Positions 15,668-24,231 of a stretch of 64,000 bases of DNA are shown piece after piece. The stretch is from Draconibacterium mangrovi (GTDB taxonomy: Bacteria > Bacteroidota > Bacteroidia > Bacteroidales > Prolixibacteraceae). Where the stretch lies: NCBI RefSeq assembly GCF_010586825.1, contig NZ_JAAAGB010000001.1, positions 372,001-436,000 of the forward strand, given 5' to 3'. How positions within the stretch are numbered: the stretch's first letter is position 1; the number at the start of each line of letters is the position of its first letter. The notes under the pieces are model-generated. The model did not search any database, was not told the origin of the DNA, and saw nothing but the letters and a program-made list of their open reading frames with translations. The translations under genes were made by a program, and so were the position numbers.

Positions 15668-17311
15668 ATGAAAGCAGTTGTAGTTTTAGGTTTTATTCTT
15701 TTATTTCTTGGTGTGCAAACTCAGGCACAAAACAATGAACCGCTTAACAGCGAAAAACCCAAAGTGGTAATTGGTATTATTGTTGAAAACATGCGCCCCG
15801 ATTACATTCAGCGCTATTGGGATAAATTTCAACCCAACGGATTTAAGAAAATCTATACGCAGGGTGCCGTTTGCAAGAATGTGAAACTTACGCTGCACGA
15901 GCAAAACTACGCCAGCGGAACAGCAACGCTATTTACCGGGGTTCATCCTTCCATTCACGGAATTGTTTCAACTTCGTGGTACGACCGCCTGAAGAAAAAG
16001 GAAATTGACAGCACCGAGGACGACTATTATTTTACGGTTGGTGCCGATACCAAATCCGGTGCGGCCTCGCCACAGAACCTGCTTTCAACAACACTTACTG
16101 ATAATTTGAAAATATTAAGCGGAGGAAAAGCAAAAATCTTTAGCGCTGCTTTAAACCGCGAATCAGCCATTTTTGCAGCCGGTCATGCTGCCGACGGAGC
16201 TTACTGGTTCGACATAGAATCGGGAAGAATGATATCAAGCTCGTTTTACATTAGCACTTTCCCCGATTGGGTGCGTTTGTTCAACAGCGAAAATTACGCC
16301 GATATTTACAGTCACCGCACCTGGACAACGCTGCTTCCGGAAATCGAATACACCGAAAGCCTGCGCGACGACTACCTGCTGGAGCGTGGTTATTTCGGAG
16401 AGTTTAATACTTTCCCGCATTCTATGAACAAATACATTAGCCGTACCAACAATTTCCGGCCGTTTAAAACAACGCCATCGGCCAATATGATGATCAAGGA
16501 TTTTACCCTGCGTTTGTTGGAAAACGAGGAAATTGGAACGGACAACATAACCGATTTTGTTACCGCAGTATTTTCGAGCATGGATTACGAAAATGGTTCA
16601 TTCGGGCCGGCGTCGCTTGAAATGGAAGATACTTACCTGTATCTCGATCAATACATCGGAGAATTGATTGATGCCGCCGAACAGAAATTCGGAAAAGACA
16701 ATGTATTGTTTTTCCTAACGGCCAACACATCTGCTTCGTACCCGGTTGAATATTTGAAAGAAGAATTTCACCTGACCGTTGATTATTTTAATGTTGAAAG
16801 TGCCATTGCGCTCCTTACTTCATACCTGAATATTACCTACGGCGAAGAGAAATGGATCGAACATTATTCTGATCTTCAGCTTTACCTCGATCACGATATC
16901 ATTAATAAAAACGATAATGTAACGCTAAATGAATTGCGCGAGGTTTCATCAAATTTCATTAACCAGTTTACCGGCGTTCAGGTATCGATGCCCGCTTTCC
17001 AGCTGGAACAGGGCAGTTCGGCAAACGGCTTGTTCGAACCGCTGTACAATACGTACCACAAAAACCGTTCGGGCGATTTTATCTATACCTTAAAGGAAGG
17101 CTGGCAACCCGGTTATAAATTCAAGCGTGCCAATTACACCGATCAGTCGCGAATTCCGGTAGTGATCTGGGGAAAAGGAATTAAAGCACAAACGATTAGC
17201 ACAACGCACAATGCTGTTGACCTGGTGCCAACACTGGCCGAATTAATATCTGTGCCGAGACCCGACAAATGCCAGGGAAAAATTATTAAAGAAATTGTGG
17301 AAACGAAATAG
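15668..17311 (+). CDS. alkaline phosphatase-fold protein, probably catalytically dead
   Basis: A 547-residue exported protein (signal peptide ending VQTQAQ) with the fold signature of PafA-type alkaline phosphatases: VIGIIVENMRPDYIQRYW, GVHPSIHGIVSTSWYDR, SFGPASLEMEDTYLYLDQYI, HNAVDLVPTLAELI. Compared by eye with active relatives (recalled patterns VDQMRPDY, YTAPGHATIYTG, DYVGHRFGP, TADHGA, DTHVPL), the metal Asp is Glu40, the nucleophilic Thr is Tyr81, the His of DYxGH is Gly310, the Asp-His pair of TADHG is Asn353-Thr354, and the last His is Arg495. Only Asp306 of the site remains. A binding or structural role is therefore more likely than phosphatase activity. Monocistronic with its own promoter. 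Confidence 0.85.
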   Translation: MKAVVVLGFILLFLGVQTQAQNNEPLNSEKPKVVIGIIVENMRPDYIQRYWDKFQPNGFKKIYTQGAVCKNVKLTLHEQNYASGTATLFTGVHPSIHGIVSTSWYDRLKKKEIDSTEDDYYFTVGADTKSGAASPQNLLSTTLTDNLKILSGGKAKIFSAALNRESAIFAAGHAADGAYWFDIESGRMISSSFYISTFPDWVRLFNSENYADIYSHRTWTTLLPEIEYTESLRDDYLLERGYFGEFNTFPHSMNKYISRTNNFRPFKTTPSANMMIKDFTLRLLENEEIGTDNITDFVTAVFSSMDYENGSFGPASLEMEDTYLYLDQYIGELIDAAEQKFGKDNVLFFLTANTSASYPVEYLKEEFHLTVDYFNVESAIALLTSYLNITYGEEKWIEHYSDLQLYLDHDIINKNDNVTLNELREVSSNFINQFTGVQVSMPAFQLEQGSSANGLFEPLYNTYHKNRSGDFIYTLKEGWQPGYKFKRANYTDQSRIPVVIWGKGIKAQTISTTHNAVDLVPTLAELISVPRPDKCQGKIIKEIVETK

Positions 17312-17335
17312 AAAAGCTGTTAGCCAGCTAAGGTG

Positions 17336-17737
17336 CTAGAACAGTTTAAATCCCTTACGTTCGTTCTTCTTTTCCAGTTCCAGCTCAGCATGTACCTGAT
17401 CGTTCTTTTTCTGTCGGTTTTTACTGCTCAATAGTGGCTGAAGGCTAACTACCAATGTAGTATCTGAAACGGCTTCAACGTGGTGTAGAACAGGTTTAAA
17501 ACCTCCGTTTGAAATGGACAAATCAATATCGCCCTTATCAAGAATTAGTTTATAAAATCCATTCTGATTGGTAATTGTTCCGATTCCTGAATTCTTTTCA
17601 AAAATACTTACGTTTTCCATAGCTTTTCCGTTGGATCCATTATTAACATAACCTGTTATGGTTACGATTTGAGCCCAATTCATGCCCGGAATAATTAATA
17701 ACAGAACAGCGAAATGGGTGATTAATACTGTTTTCAT
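17336..17737 (-). CDS. small exported carboxypeptidase-regulatory-like protein
   Basis: A 133-residue protein with a signal peptide (VLLIIPGMNWAQ) and one CarboxypepD_reg-like (prealbumin-like) domain: ITGYVNNGSNGKAMENVSIF, TNQNGFYKLILDKGDIDLSISN, DTTLVVSLQP. This domain normally sits at the N-terminus of TonB-dependent receptors; here it stands alone and is followed by a short Lys/Glu-rich tail (QKKNDQVHAELELEKKNERK). It ends 24 nt from the convergent phosphatase-like gene. Its function is unknown; it may be a remnant of a longer receptor or a small periplasmic beta-sandwich protein. Confidence 0.75.
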   Translation of the reverse strand: MKTVLITHFAVLLLIIPGMNWAQIVTITGYVNNGSNGKAMENVSIFEKNSGIGTITNQNGFYKLILDKGDIDLSISNGGFKPVLHHVEAVSDTTLVVSLQPLLSSKNRQKKNDQVHAELELEKKNERKGFKLF

Positions 17738-18179
17738 TTTAATGAACTTGTTAAATTGTTTTATGGCTCTATAAAATTAGACAAAAAACAGCACAAAAAG
17801 GTTGCTTCATCCTTTAATTTTCTTTAAACAAATTGTTAATGAATCTCAAATTTCTATCTTAAAAAATAATCCTTATTTAGACTACATAGCATTCTATCTC
17901 TTTTTAACCTTTTTTAGAACACATTTATACCTGACAAATATTAGCCTCACCTATCTATTTAAAATCAGATTTAATTATAATTTCTGTTTTCTGCTGAAAA
18001 ACATAATGTTATGAAACAAATACACTGTTTTTTTAGATGATTACTCCTTACATTTGTTTATAATAAATAAAGAATTATTTCTCTATTGAATACAGCAACT
18101 TGTAACTGATCCTGCCTTAGCCGGCGATGTATTTAACAATAACAACTAAAAACCAATTTAAAAAACTAAAACTTGCCTC
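17738..18179. other. 442-nt AT-rich gap upstream of the compact hydrogenase operon
   Basis: No coding sequence is supported; the short plus-strand frame near 17802-18014 has unnatural composition. The gap holds a TACATTTG box at 18049-18056. I looked for a TTGTGAAnnnnTTCACAA Rex-type site and for Fnr-type TTGAT repeats and found no convincing match. Confidence 0.6.
18049..18056 (+). promoter_or_regulatory. possible -7 box of the compact hydrogenase operon
   Basis: TACATTTG matches TAnnTTTG. The leader to the ATG at 18180 would be about 120 nt; no good -33 box. Confidence 0.4.
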
Positions 18180-18656
18180 ATGGATCCAATCCAAACCTTA
18201 GTTAAAAACCTGGCAGAGAAACATGGTCGAAGCCGGGAGAGTGTTTTACCCATTTTACAAGGAGTGGTTGAACAGGAAAAATTCCTTTCAGAACGTTCGA
18301 TGATAGAGATTGCCCGGGAAATTGATATTCCGGCTGCCGATGTTTACGGAACTGCCACTTTTTATTCATTCCTTGAAACCAAACCTGCCGGAAAGTTCAT
18401 TATTCGTGTGTGCAAAACCATTACCTGTGCCATGAAGGGTAAAAACCAGATTTTGTTTGCCATACAAGACATGCTAAAGATCAGTTTAGGGGAAACCACC
18501 CCCGACAAACAATTCACCCTTCTGGAAACCAACTGCCTGGGCTGGTGCCACAAGGCACCTGCGATGCTGATAAACGATGAGATTTATACCGAACTCACTC
18601 CTGAAAAAGTAAGGGAGATATTATCGGCTTACATGAAAGTTAATGCGAATCACTAA
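18180..18656 (+). CDS. hydC: NuoE-like subunit of trimeric [FeFe] hydrogenase
   Basis: A 158-residue thioredoxin-like [2Fe-2S] protein, the HydC/NuoE subunit of an NADH-linked hydrogenase. The helical N-terminal part ends in DVYGTATFYSFLETKPAGKF; cluster ligands are the Cys pairs in CKTITCAMKG (about residues 81-86) and NCLGWCHKAPAM (about 121-125). First gene of a three-gene operon; the next gene begins around its stop. It passes electrons between the flavin subunit and the hydrogenase. Normal length for the family. Confidence 0.93.
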   Translation: MDPIQTLVKNLAEKHGRSRESVLPILQGVVEQEKFLSERSMIEIAREIDIPAADVYGTATFYSFLETKPAGKFIIRVCKTITCAMKGKNQILFAIQDMLKISLGETTPDKQFTLLETNCLGWCHKAPAMLINDEIYTELTPEKVREILSAYMKVNANH

Positions 18657-18666
18657 ACCGGCAAAT

Positions 18667-19851
18667 ATGGCAACTTCAAATCAATTAAAACGAGTAGATT
18701 TCATTTTCAGAAATGAAAACGACTGGGAAAAAATTCTCTCTTCAACACTAAAAAGGAAACCACAGGAGCTTATCAATGAACTCATCAGTTCGGAGTTAAA
18801 AGGACGTGGCGGAGCCGGTTTTCCAACCGGATTAAAATGGAAACTTACTGCGGAATCAAAAGAGAAAGAAAAATACGTGATCTGTAATGCCGATGAAGGC
18901 GAACCCGGCACTTTTAAAGACCGTGAAATATTATCGCGCGTTCCCTATAAAGTTCTAACAGCAATGGCTATTTGTGGATACATTACCGGAGCTAAAAGAG
19001 GCTTTATCTATTTACGGGGCGAATATAAATTTCTGTTGCCCGAGTTAAACAAGGTCATCGACGAGTTCGACTACTACTGCCAGGAGACAAATCTTGATTT
19101 CAAGATCTCGATTTTTATGGGTAGTGGCGCTTACATTTGCGGTGAAGAAACCGCTTTAATGGAATCTATGGAAGGAAAACGTGGTGAGCCGCGAAACAAA
19201 CCACCATTTCCAACGCAAGCCGGTTTTATGGGAAAACCTACCGTAATCAACAATGTAGAAACTTTGGTGCATACTTTCACTATTTTTAAATACGGTGCAA
19301 AAAAATTCTACGATCTGGGTGTTCAGTACTCCCGCGGAACCAAGCTGTTCTCGGTATCGGGTGATACACCCAAACCGGGTATTTACGAGTTGGAACTGGG
19401 AATGAGCCTGCAGGATTTTGTTTACGAATTTGGCGACGGCGATACCAAAGCCGTACAGGTTGGCGGAGCTTCGGGCTTTCTTGTTCCGCGCAAAAAATTT
19501 AAAGATGCCGCTATTGGTTTTAAAGGCAAACTAACTGGTATTTCGCTGCCTACAGGCGGATCGATGATGCTTTTTAATAGTTCGCGTTCGATGTTTAATG
19601 TACTCGATAATTACCTCGAATTTTTCCGCGAAGAATCGTGTGGGCAGTGCACACCTTGCCGCGTAGGATGCCAGCAATTATTACTGGGCATTAAAGCGGT
19701 AAAACGTGGTGAAAAACCGGCCTCCTATCTCGACAAGTTATTGCGCCTCACCGAAACGATGCAATACACGGCCAAATGTGGCCTTGGGCAATCGGTGGCG
19801 AATTCGTTCTCGTCGATTGTCGAGAACTTCAGAGAAGAGATGATCTATTAA
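18667..19851 (+). CDS. hydB: NuoF-like flavoprotein, short form, of trimeric [FeFe] hydrogenase
   Basis: NADH-binding FMN subunit, 394 residues from the ATG at 18667 (an in-frame ATG at 18643 overlaps the previous gene by 14 nt). Motifs: ELKGRGGAGFPTGLKW (NADH/FMN site), CNADEGEPGTFKDR, GSGAYICGEETALMESMEG, the SLBB region, and the N3-type [4Fe-4S] ligands ESCGQCTPCRVGC plus CGLGQSVANS. Unlike the second NuoF-like protein at 43852-45645, it has no N-terminal thioredoxin-like [2Fe-2S] domain and no C-terminal two-cluster ferredoxin domain. By my recollection this short form matches the NADH-dependent, ferredoxin-independent hydrogenase of Syntrophomonas; that is an inference here. Confidence 0.92.
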   Translation: MATSNQLKRVDFIFRNENDWEKILSSTLKRKPQELINELISSELKGRGGAGFPTGLKWKLTAESKEKEKYVICNADEGEPGTFKDREILSRVPYKVLTAMAICGYITGAKRGFIYLRGEYKFLLPELNKVIDEFDYYCQETNLDFKISIFMGSGAYICGEETALMESMEGKRGEPRNKPPFPTQAGFMGKPTVINNVETLVHTFTIFKYGAKKFYDLGVQYSRGTKLFSVSGDTPKPGIYELELGMSLQDFVYEFGDGDTKAVQVGGASGFLVPRKKFKDAAIGFKGKLTGISLPTGGSMMLFNSSRSMFNVLDNYLEFFREESCGQCTPCRVGCQQLLLGIKAVKRGEKPASYLDKLLRLTETMQYTAKCGLGQSVANSFSSIVENFREEMIY

Positions 19852-19872
19852 TAAACCGGAAAAAGAAAGATT

Positions 19873-21663
19873 ATGAGCAAAAAAGTTAGTATCAGTATAA
19901 ACGGTTTTCCGGTGGAGATTTCAGCTGGGAAAACCATTCTTGAAGCTGCAGAAGAACAAGGGATTACCATCCCAACACTTTGTCATCATAAAGATTTGTG
20001 TGTTGCCGGAAACTGCCGTGTTTGTGTGGTTGAGGTAGCCGGACAAAACCGTTTGTCTGCAGCCTGTGCAACACCTTGCGAAGAAGGTATGGAAATTCTT
20101 ACGAACAGTTTAAAAGTACGTAATTCCAGAAAACAAATCATTGAGCTACTATTGGCTGAGCACAACGCAGATTGTACCAAATGCTACCGAAACGGAAACT
20201 GCGAACTGCAAACACTCGCCTCTGAGTATAAAATAATGACCCAGGATTTTATCGAACTCGTTCCGTTAAAGCACGTCTCAATAGATTCCTATTCTCCGTC
20301 GATTATCAAAGACGACAGCAAATGTATCCGCTGCCAGCGTTGTGTGCGAACCTGTGCCGGATTACAGGGAGTTAATGCGCTTACCGTGGCTCACAAAGGC
20401 GACAAAATGAAGATCACCACCTTCTTCGAAAAAGCCATGCGCGACGTGGTTTGCACTAACTGTGGCCAGTGTGTTAACCACTGCCCAACCGGAGCGCTGG
20501 TTGAGAAAAATTACATTGAAGAAGTTTGGGAAGCTATTGCCAATCCGAACAAACATGTAGTGGTGCAAACAGCGCCTGCCGTACGTGTGGGATTGGGCGA
20601 AGAGCTGGGATTAAAACCGGGAAAAAGCGTTACCGGAAAAATGGTTGCCGCTTTAAAACGTTTGGGTTTCGACTCGGTTCTCGACACTGATTTTACCGCC
20701 GACCTTACCATTATCGAAGAAGGAACTGAATTACTTACCCGCCTGAAAAAAGTTCTGGTCGACAAAGATGAGTCGGTAAGTTTGCCAATGGCAACATCAT
20801 GCTCGCCGGGATGGATCAAATACATCGAACACATGTTCCCTGAGCATTTGAAAAATCTCTCAACTTGTAAATCGCCGCAACAGATGTTCGGAGCGCTGGT
20901 AAAAACGTACTACGCCAATGCCCGAAATATAAAACCGGAAGACATCGTTTCAGTTTCGATAATGCCATGTACCGCTAAGAAATACGAAGCTTTCCGTCCT
21001 GAAATGCACGACAGTGGTTACCGCGATGTTGACTATGTATTAACCACACGTGAGCTGGCAATCCTGATTAAACAAGCCGGTTTGGATTTCAATAAACTGG
21101 AGCCGGCAAAATACGACCGCTTAATGGGAGAATCATCAGGGGCAGCAGTTATTTTCGGTGCAACCGGTGGCGTTATGGAAGCCGCTTTACGTACCGCTTA
21201 TGAAATTGTTACCGGACGCGAAGTACCGTTCGAAAACCTTAATATTACTCCGGTGCGAGGAAGTGATGGAATTCGTGAAGCAACCATAAAAATTGAAAAT
21301 CCGGTGGAAGAATGGGCATTCCTTGATGGCGTTGAACTAAAATGCGCCATTGCACACGGACTGATAAATGCCAAATCTGTTATGGAATCAGTAAGGGCCG
21401 GCACTGCCGATTACCATTTTATTGAATTTATGGCCTGCCCTGGTGGTTGCCTTGGCGGCGGTGGACAGCCTATTCCTACCAATCCTGAAATCAGACAGAA
21501 ACGTGCAGAGGCAATTTACGCTGAAGATGAAGGTTTGCCGATCCGGAAATCGCACGAGAATCATGAAATTAAGAAGTTATACAAAGACTTCTTAAAAGAG
21601 CCACTTGGTGAAGTTTCGCATCATTTATTGCATACAAAATATACGCAACGCGAAAGGTATTAA
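19873..21663 (+). CDS. hydA: [FeFe] hydrogenase catalytic subunit HydA (group A, NADH-linked)
   Basis: A 596-residue catalytic subunit. N-terminal plant-type [2Fe-2S] domain (Cys37, 48, 51, 65), His-ligated [4Fe-4S] (H97, C101, C104, C110), two [4Fe-4S] clusters (CIRCQRC at 151-157; CTNCGQC at 194-200), then the H-cluster domain: L1 TSCSPGW (308-314), L2 IMPCTAKKYE (C366), L3 FMACPGGCLGGG (C522, C526), and the small-subunit-like tail LPIRKSHENHEIKKLY. L1 carries Ser311 where the paralogue at 42083-43834 has Cys311. Reversibly makes or uses H2 with electrons from NADH through the two preceding subunits. Ends before a hairpin terminator. Confidence 0.95.
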   Translation: MSKKVSISINGFPVEISAGKTILEAAEEQGITIPTLCHHKDLCVAGNCRVCVVEVAGQNRLSAACATPCEEGMEILTNSLKVRNSRKQIIELLLAEHNADCTKCYRNGNCELQTLASEYKIMTQDFIELVPLKHVSIDSYSPSIIKDDSKCIRCQRCVRTCAGLQGVNALTVAHKGDKMKITTFFEKAMRDVVCTNCGQCVNHCPTGALVEKNYIEEVWEAIANPNKHVVVQTAPAVRVGLGEELGLKPGKSVTGKMVAALKRLGFDSVLDTDFTADLTIIEEGTELLTRLKKVLVDKDESVSLPMATSCSPGWIKYIEHMFPEHLKNLSTCKSPQQMFGALVKTYYANARNIKPEDIVSVSIMPCTAKKYEAFRPEMHDSGYRDVDYVLTTRELAILIKQAGLDFNKLEPAKYDRLMGESSGAAVIFGATGGVMEAALRTAYEIVTGREVPFENLNITPVRGSDGIREATIKIENPVEEWAFLDGVELKCAIAHGLINAKSVMESVRAGTADYHFIEFMACPGGCLGGGGQPIPTNPEIRQKRAEAIYAEDEGLPIRKSHENHEIKKLYKDFLKEPLGEVSHHLLHTKYTQRERY

Positions 21664-21684
21664 TCGCACCCTAACTTTAATTAA

Positions 21685-21714
21685 AATCCGGTATCTTTGG
21701 TACCGGATTTTTTT
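21685..21714 (+). terminator. terminator of the compact hydrogenase operon
   Basis: Perfect 9-bp stem AATCCGGTA/TACCGGATT (21685-21693 with 21701-21709) with a 7-nt loop, followed by five T. It ends exactly one base before the next gene's ATG. Confidence 0.8.
21692..21699 (+). promoter_or_regulatory. possible -7 box inside the terminator loop
   Basis: TATCTTTG (TAnnTTTG) overlaps the loop of the terminator; transcription from it would begin about 10 nt before the ATG of the methyltransferase gene. Confidence 0.35.
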
Positions 21715-22200
21715 ATGATACTATTTACCAGATATATGAATTCTCCGGTAGGCTGGCTCAAGCTTCAGTCAACTGAAACGGCATTAGCAGCTGTCAGTTT
21801 TGATTCTGAAAAAGCTGAAAATTCTGCAGATCAACCAAACATTTTGGAAAATGCAGAAAGTCAACTGCGAGAATATTTTGCCGGCGAACGAAAAAACTTC
21901 AACCTGCAACTAGCTCCGGAAGGGACAGACTTTCAGCAAAAAATCTGGGAACTGGTGCAAAACGTTGATTTTGGAGCAACTGCCAGCTATCTCGATATTG
22001 CCAAACTATCCGGCTCAGAAAAAAATACACGTGCTGTAGGGCTGGCAAACGGAAAAAATCCAATTCCAATTATTATTCCTTGTCATCGTATTGTTGGAAG
22101 TTCGGGAAAACTTACCGGTTACGCCGGCGGTTTGGAACGCAAACGTTGGCTCCTCAATCACGAGTTGTTACACACTCCATCCACCACCCGATTATTCTAA
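21715..22200 (+). CDS. ogt: methylated-DNA-protein cysteine methyltransferase (Ogt-like)
   Basis: A 161-residue suicide DNA-repair protein that transfers alkyl groups from O6-alkylguanine to its own Cys. The active-site segment IIPCHRIVGSSGKLTGYAGG is complete, preceded by FQQKIWELVQNVDFGATASY and the recognition helix NTRAVGLANGKNP. The start at 21715 (MILFTRYMNSPVGWL) is chosen because an upstream TTG lies within the terminator stem-loop. Full length for the Ogt group. Ungrouped with other repair genes. Confidence 0.93.
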   Translation: MILFTRYMNSPVGWLKLQSTETALAAVSFDSEKAENSADQPNILENAESQLREYFAGERKNFNLQLAPEGTDFQQKIWELVQNVDFGATASYLDIAKLSGSEKNTRAVGLANGKNPIPIIIPCHRIVGSSGKLTGYAGGLERKRWLLNHELLHTPSTTRLF

Positions 22201-22362
22201 TTTCGGGAATATTGTCCCAGAATGAAGAGTCCATAAAGGAAAGCAAAACTGCTATACTGCTGGATACTTGCACATTAAACATTATGGCATACCGTTTGCA
22301 AATTTCTTTACGAAATCAGGAAGATAAAAAATAAGGAAACTGATATAGTTAACCTTAAGAAG

Positions 22363-22394
22363 TGGAACTCAATTTTGGGTTCCATTTTCTTTTG
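22363..22394 (+). terminator. hairpin terminator downstream of ogt
   Basis: TGGAAC/GTTCCA (22363-22368 with 22379-22384), extendable inward by CAA/TTG, followed by TTTTCTTTT. It is 162 nt past the ogt stop; the intervening bases show no gene I can support. Confidence 0.6.
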
Positions 22395-22435
22395 CAGGAA
22401 GTCTGATATATCCTTATATTCACACAAAAAATTTT

Positions 22436-23395
22436 ATGCCTAAAAAATTAAACCTGGTTATTCTGTTATACTTTCTGGTTGGTGTTTGCCTGGCCCAGGA
22501 AAGATATACAGCCAACGTTTTCGATGAGATCCGAGTAGAAACAGCTACTTATGCAACCAAGGATGGCGAAAATCTGGATATGGATATTTACCTTCCGCAA
22601 AACGATTACGAGCAGGAACGTGCAACTATAATTTATGTACACGGCGGCGGTTTTAGTGGTGGACAAAGAGACGGAGAGAACATTAAAACATTTTGTACAC
22701 AACTCGCCAATTACGGTTATGTAGTGGCTTCCATATCGTATCGTTTAACACGCAAAGGAAAGCCCGAAGGTTTTGGTTGCGATTGCCCCGCTACCGAAAA
22801 ACTAAATACCATTCATGCCGCCAGCGAAGACTTATTGGATGCAACCTATTTTTTGATAGAAAACCGTCATCAATACGCTATTAATCCGCAACAGATTATT
22901 TTGTCGGGAAGCAGTGCCGGAGCAGAAACCGTTTTGTTCACCGCTTACCAGCCACCTTATTGTTATGGTCTGGATTCGGGGCCGGTTTCGTTTGCAGGAG
23001 TAATTGGCATGGCCGGGGCCATTCCCGACACAACGGCATTATACGATGAATCGGCAATCCCGTCGCTTTTATTCCACGGCACCGACGACAACCTGGTTCC
23101 ATACGGAACGGCACCTCACCATTATTGCGATGAAGGTACCAAAGGCTACTGGATATTGCATGGATCGTACACGATTGCTGAAAAAATGAGGCAACTTGAA
23201 GCTCCTTACTGGTTACACACATCATGTGGTGCGGGTCACGAAATGAGCAACAAACCCACTACGGATTATTTCGATGAGATTATTGAATTTTGCAAGGATT
23301 TCGCCATCGACAAGAAAGATGAGCAACGGGAAACCATTATAGAAGGAAAACAAAACACGGATAAATACACCACTTATAATTTCTGTTCAGAATGA
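22436..23395 (+). CDS. exported alpha/beta hydrolase (carboxylesterase-like)
   Basis: A 319-residue esterase/lipase-type hydrolase with signal peptide (VILLYFLVGVCLAQ). Oxyanion motif YVHGGGFSGGQRDGE (about residues 65-79), nucleophile SGSSAGAE (Ser near 161), acid Asp in LFHGTDDNLVPYG, and His in CGAGHEMSN. This is the hormone-sensitive-lipase-like or feruloyl-esterase-like layout. The stop overlaps the next gene by 4 nt (ATGA), so it is coupled to the following exported phosphatase-family gene. Substrate unknown; an ester in a polysaccharide is plausible. Confidence 0.85.
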   Translation: MPKKLNLVILLYFLVGVCLAQERYTANVFDEIRVETATYATKDGENLDMDIYLPQNDYEQERATIIYVHGGGFSGGQRDGENIKTFCTQLANYGYVVASISYRLTRKGKPEGFGCDCPATEKLNTIHAASEDLLDATYFLIENRHQYAINPQQIILSGSSAGAETVLFTAYQPPYCYGLDSGPVSFAGVIGMAGAIPDTTALYDESAIPSLLFHGTDDNLVPYGTAPHHYCDEGTKGYWILHGSYTIAEKMRQLEAPYWLHTSCGAGHEMSNKPTTDYFDEIIEFCKDFAIDKKDEQRETIIEGKQNTDKYTTYNFCSE

Positions 23396-24225
23396 AACGA
23401 CTAATTTTAGGACTACTTTTATTATTCCCAACAATATTATTTGCGCAGCAAATGAATGTAATGACGTTTAATATCCGAATGAATACGGCAAGCGACGGCG
23501 TAAATGCCTGGCCAAACCGTATTGAAATGGTAAACGGATTGCTGCATTTTTACGATCCTGACGTTTTTGGTTTGCAGGAGGCTTTGTATGGTCAACTTTT
23601 AGACATTGAAAAAGGTTTGCCCGAATACAAATGGTTTGGCGTTGGCCGCGACGATGGTGATAAAGCCGGCGAGTTTATGCCGATATTCTACAATCCGAAA
23701 AAATTGATCTTGGAAGAAAAAGGACATTTCTGGTTATCGGAAAACTGCAACGAGCCCGGACTGGGTTGGGACGCCGCCTGCAACAGAATTGTTACCTGGG
23801 GAAAATTTAAATCGAAAGTAAGCGGAAAAAAATTCTTTGTTTTTAATACGCATTTTGACCATGTTGGTGTGGAAGCCCGAAAAAATTCAGCAAAACTGAT
23901 CCATGAAAAAATGGAAGAGTTTACAGCAGGGTCAGGCTTGCCGGTAATTCTGACAGGCGATTTTAACCTGACTCCGGAAACACAACCAGTAGCGCAGATA
24001 AAAGGTTACATGAGCGATAGCCGCGAAGTTACACAAGAACCACCCTACGGACCAGTTGGAACTTACAACGGTTTTAAACCGGGCAGTGAAGGCGATAACC
24101 GCATCGATTACATTTTTGTGAACGACAAAATTAAGGTGCTGGAATATGCAGCCATCAGCGATACAAAAGAAGGCCGGTCGCCATCTGACCATTTGCCCGT
24201 TTTTGTGCAAATACAATTAAAATAA
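23392..24225 (+). CDS. exported endonuclease/exonuclease/phosphatase family protein
   Basis: A 277-residue metal-dependent hydrolase of the EEP superfamily with signal peptide (LLLLFPTILFAQ). Catalytic motifs in order: VMTFNIRMN (Asn), DVFGLQEAL (Glu metal ligand), FNTHFDHVG (His), LTGDFNLTPE (Asp/Asn), and PSDHLPVFV (Asp-His). Members cleave nucleic acids, sphingolipids or inositol phosphates; the close Bacteroidota group is usually annotated as endonuclease without proof. Coupled to the preceding esterase gene by a 4-nt overlap, and followed by a CGCAGAT repeat. Confidence 0.87.
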   Translation: MKRLILGLLLLFPTILFAQQMNVMTFNIRMNTASDGVNAWPNRIEMVNGLLHFYDPDVFGLQEALYGQLLDIEKGLPEYKWFGVGRDDGDKAGEFMPIFYNPKKLILEEKGHFWLSENCNEPGLGWDAACNRIVTWGKFKSKVSGKKFFVFNTHFDHVGVEARKNSAKLIHEKMEEFTAGSGLPVILTGDFNLTPETQPVAQIKGYMSDSREVTQEPPYGPVGTYNGFKPGSEGDNRIDYIFVNDKIKVLEYAAISDTKEGRSPSDHLPVFVQIQLK

Positions 24226-24231
24226 GAATCG

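Noticed and set aside
17802-18014. Small plus-strand ORF in the gap before the compact hydrogenase operon
   Set aside because: AT-rich, no start context, no recognisable features; composition like intergenic DNA.
17738-18179. Rex or Fnr operator upstream of the hydrogenase operon
   Set aside because: No match good enough to TTGTGAAnnnnTTCACAA or TTGATnnnnATCAA was found.
22080-22334. Plus-strand ORF overlapping the end of ogt
   Set aside because: Starts inside ogt in another frame and shows no protein-like pattern.
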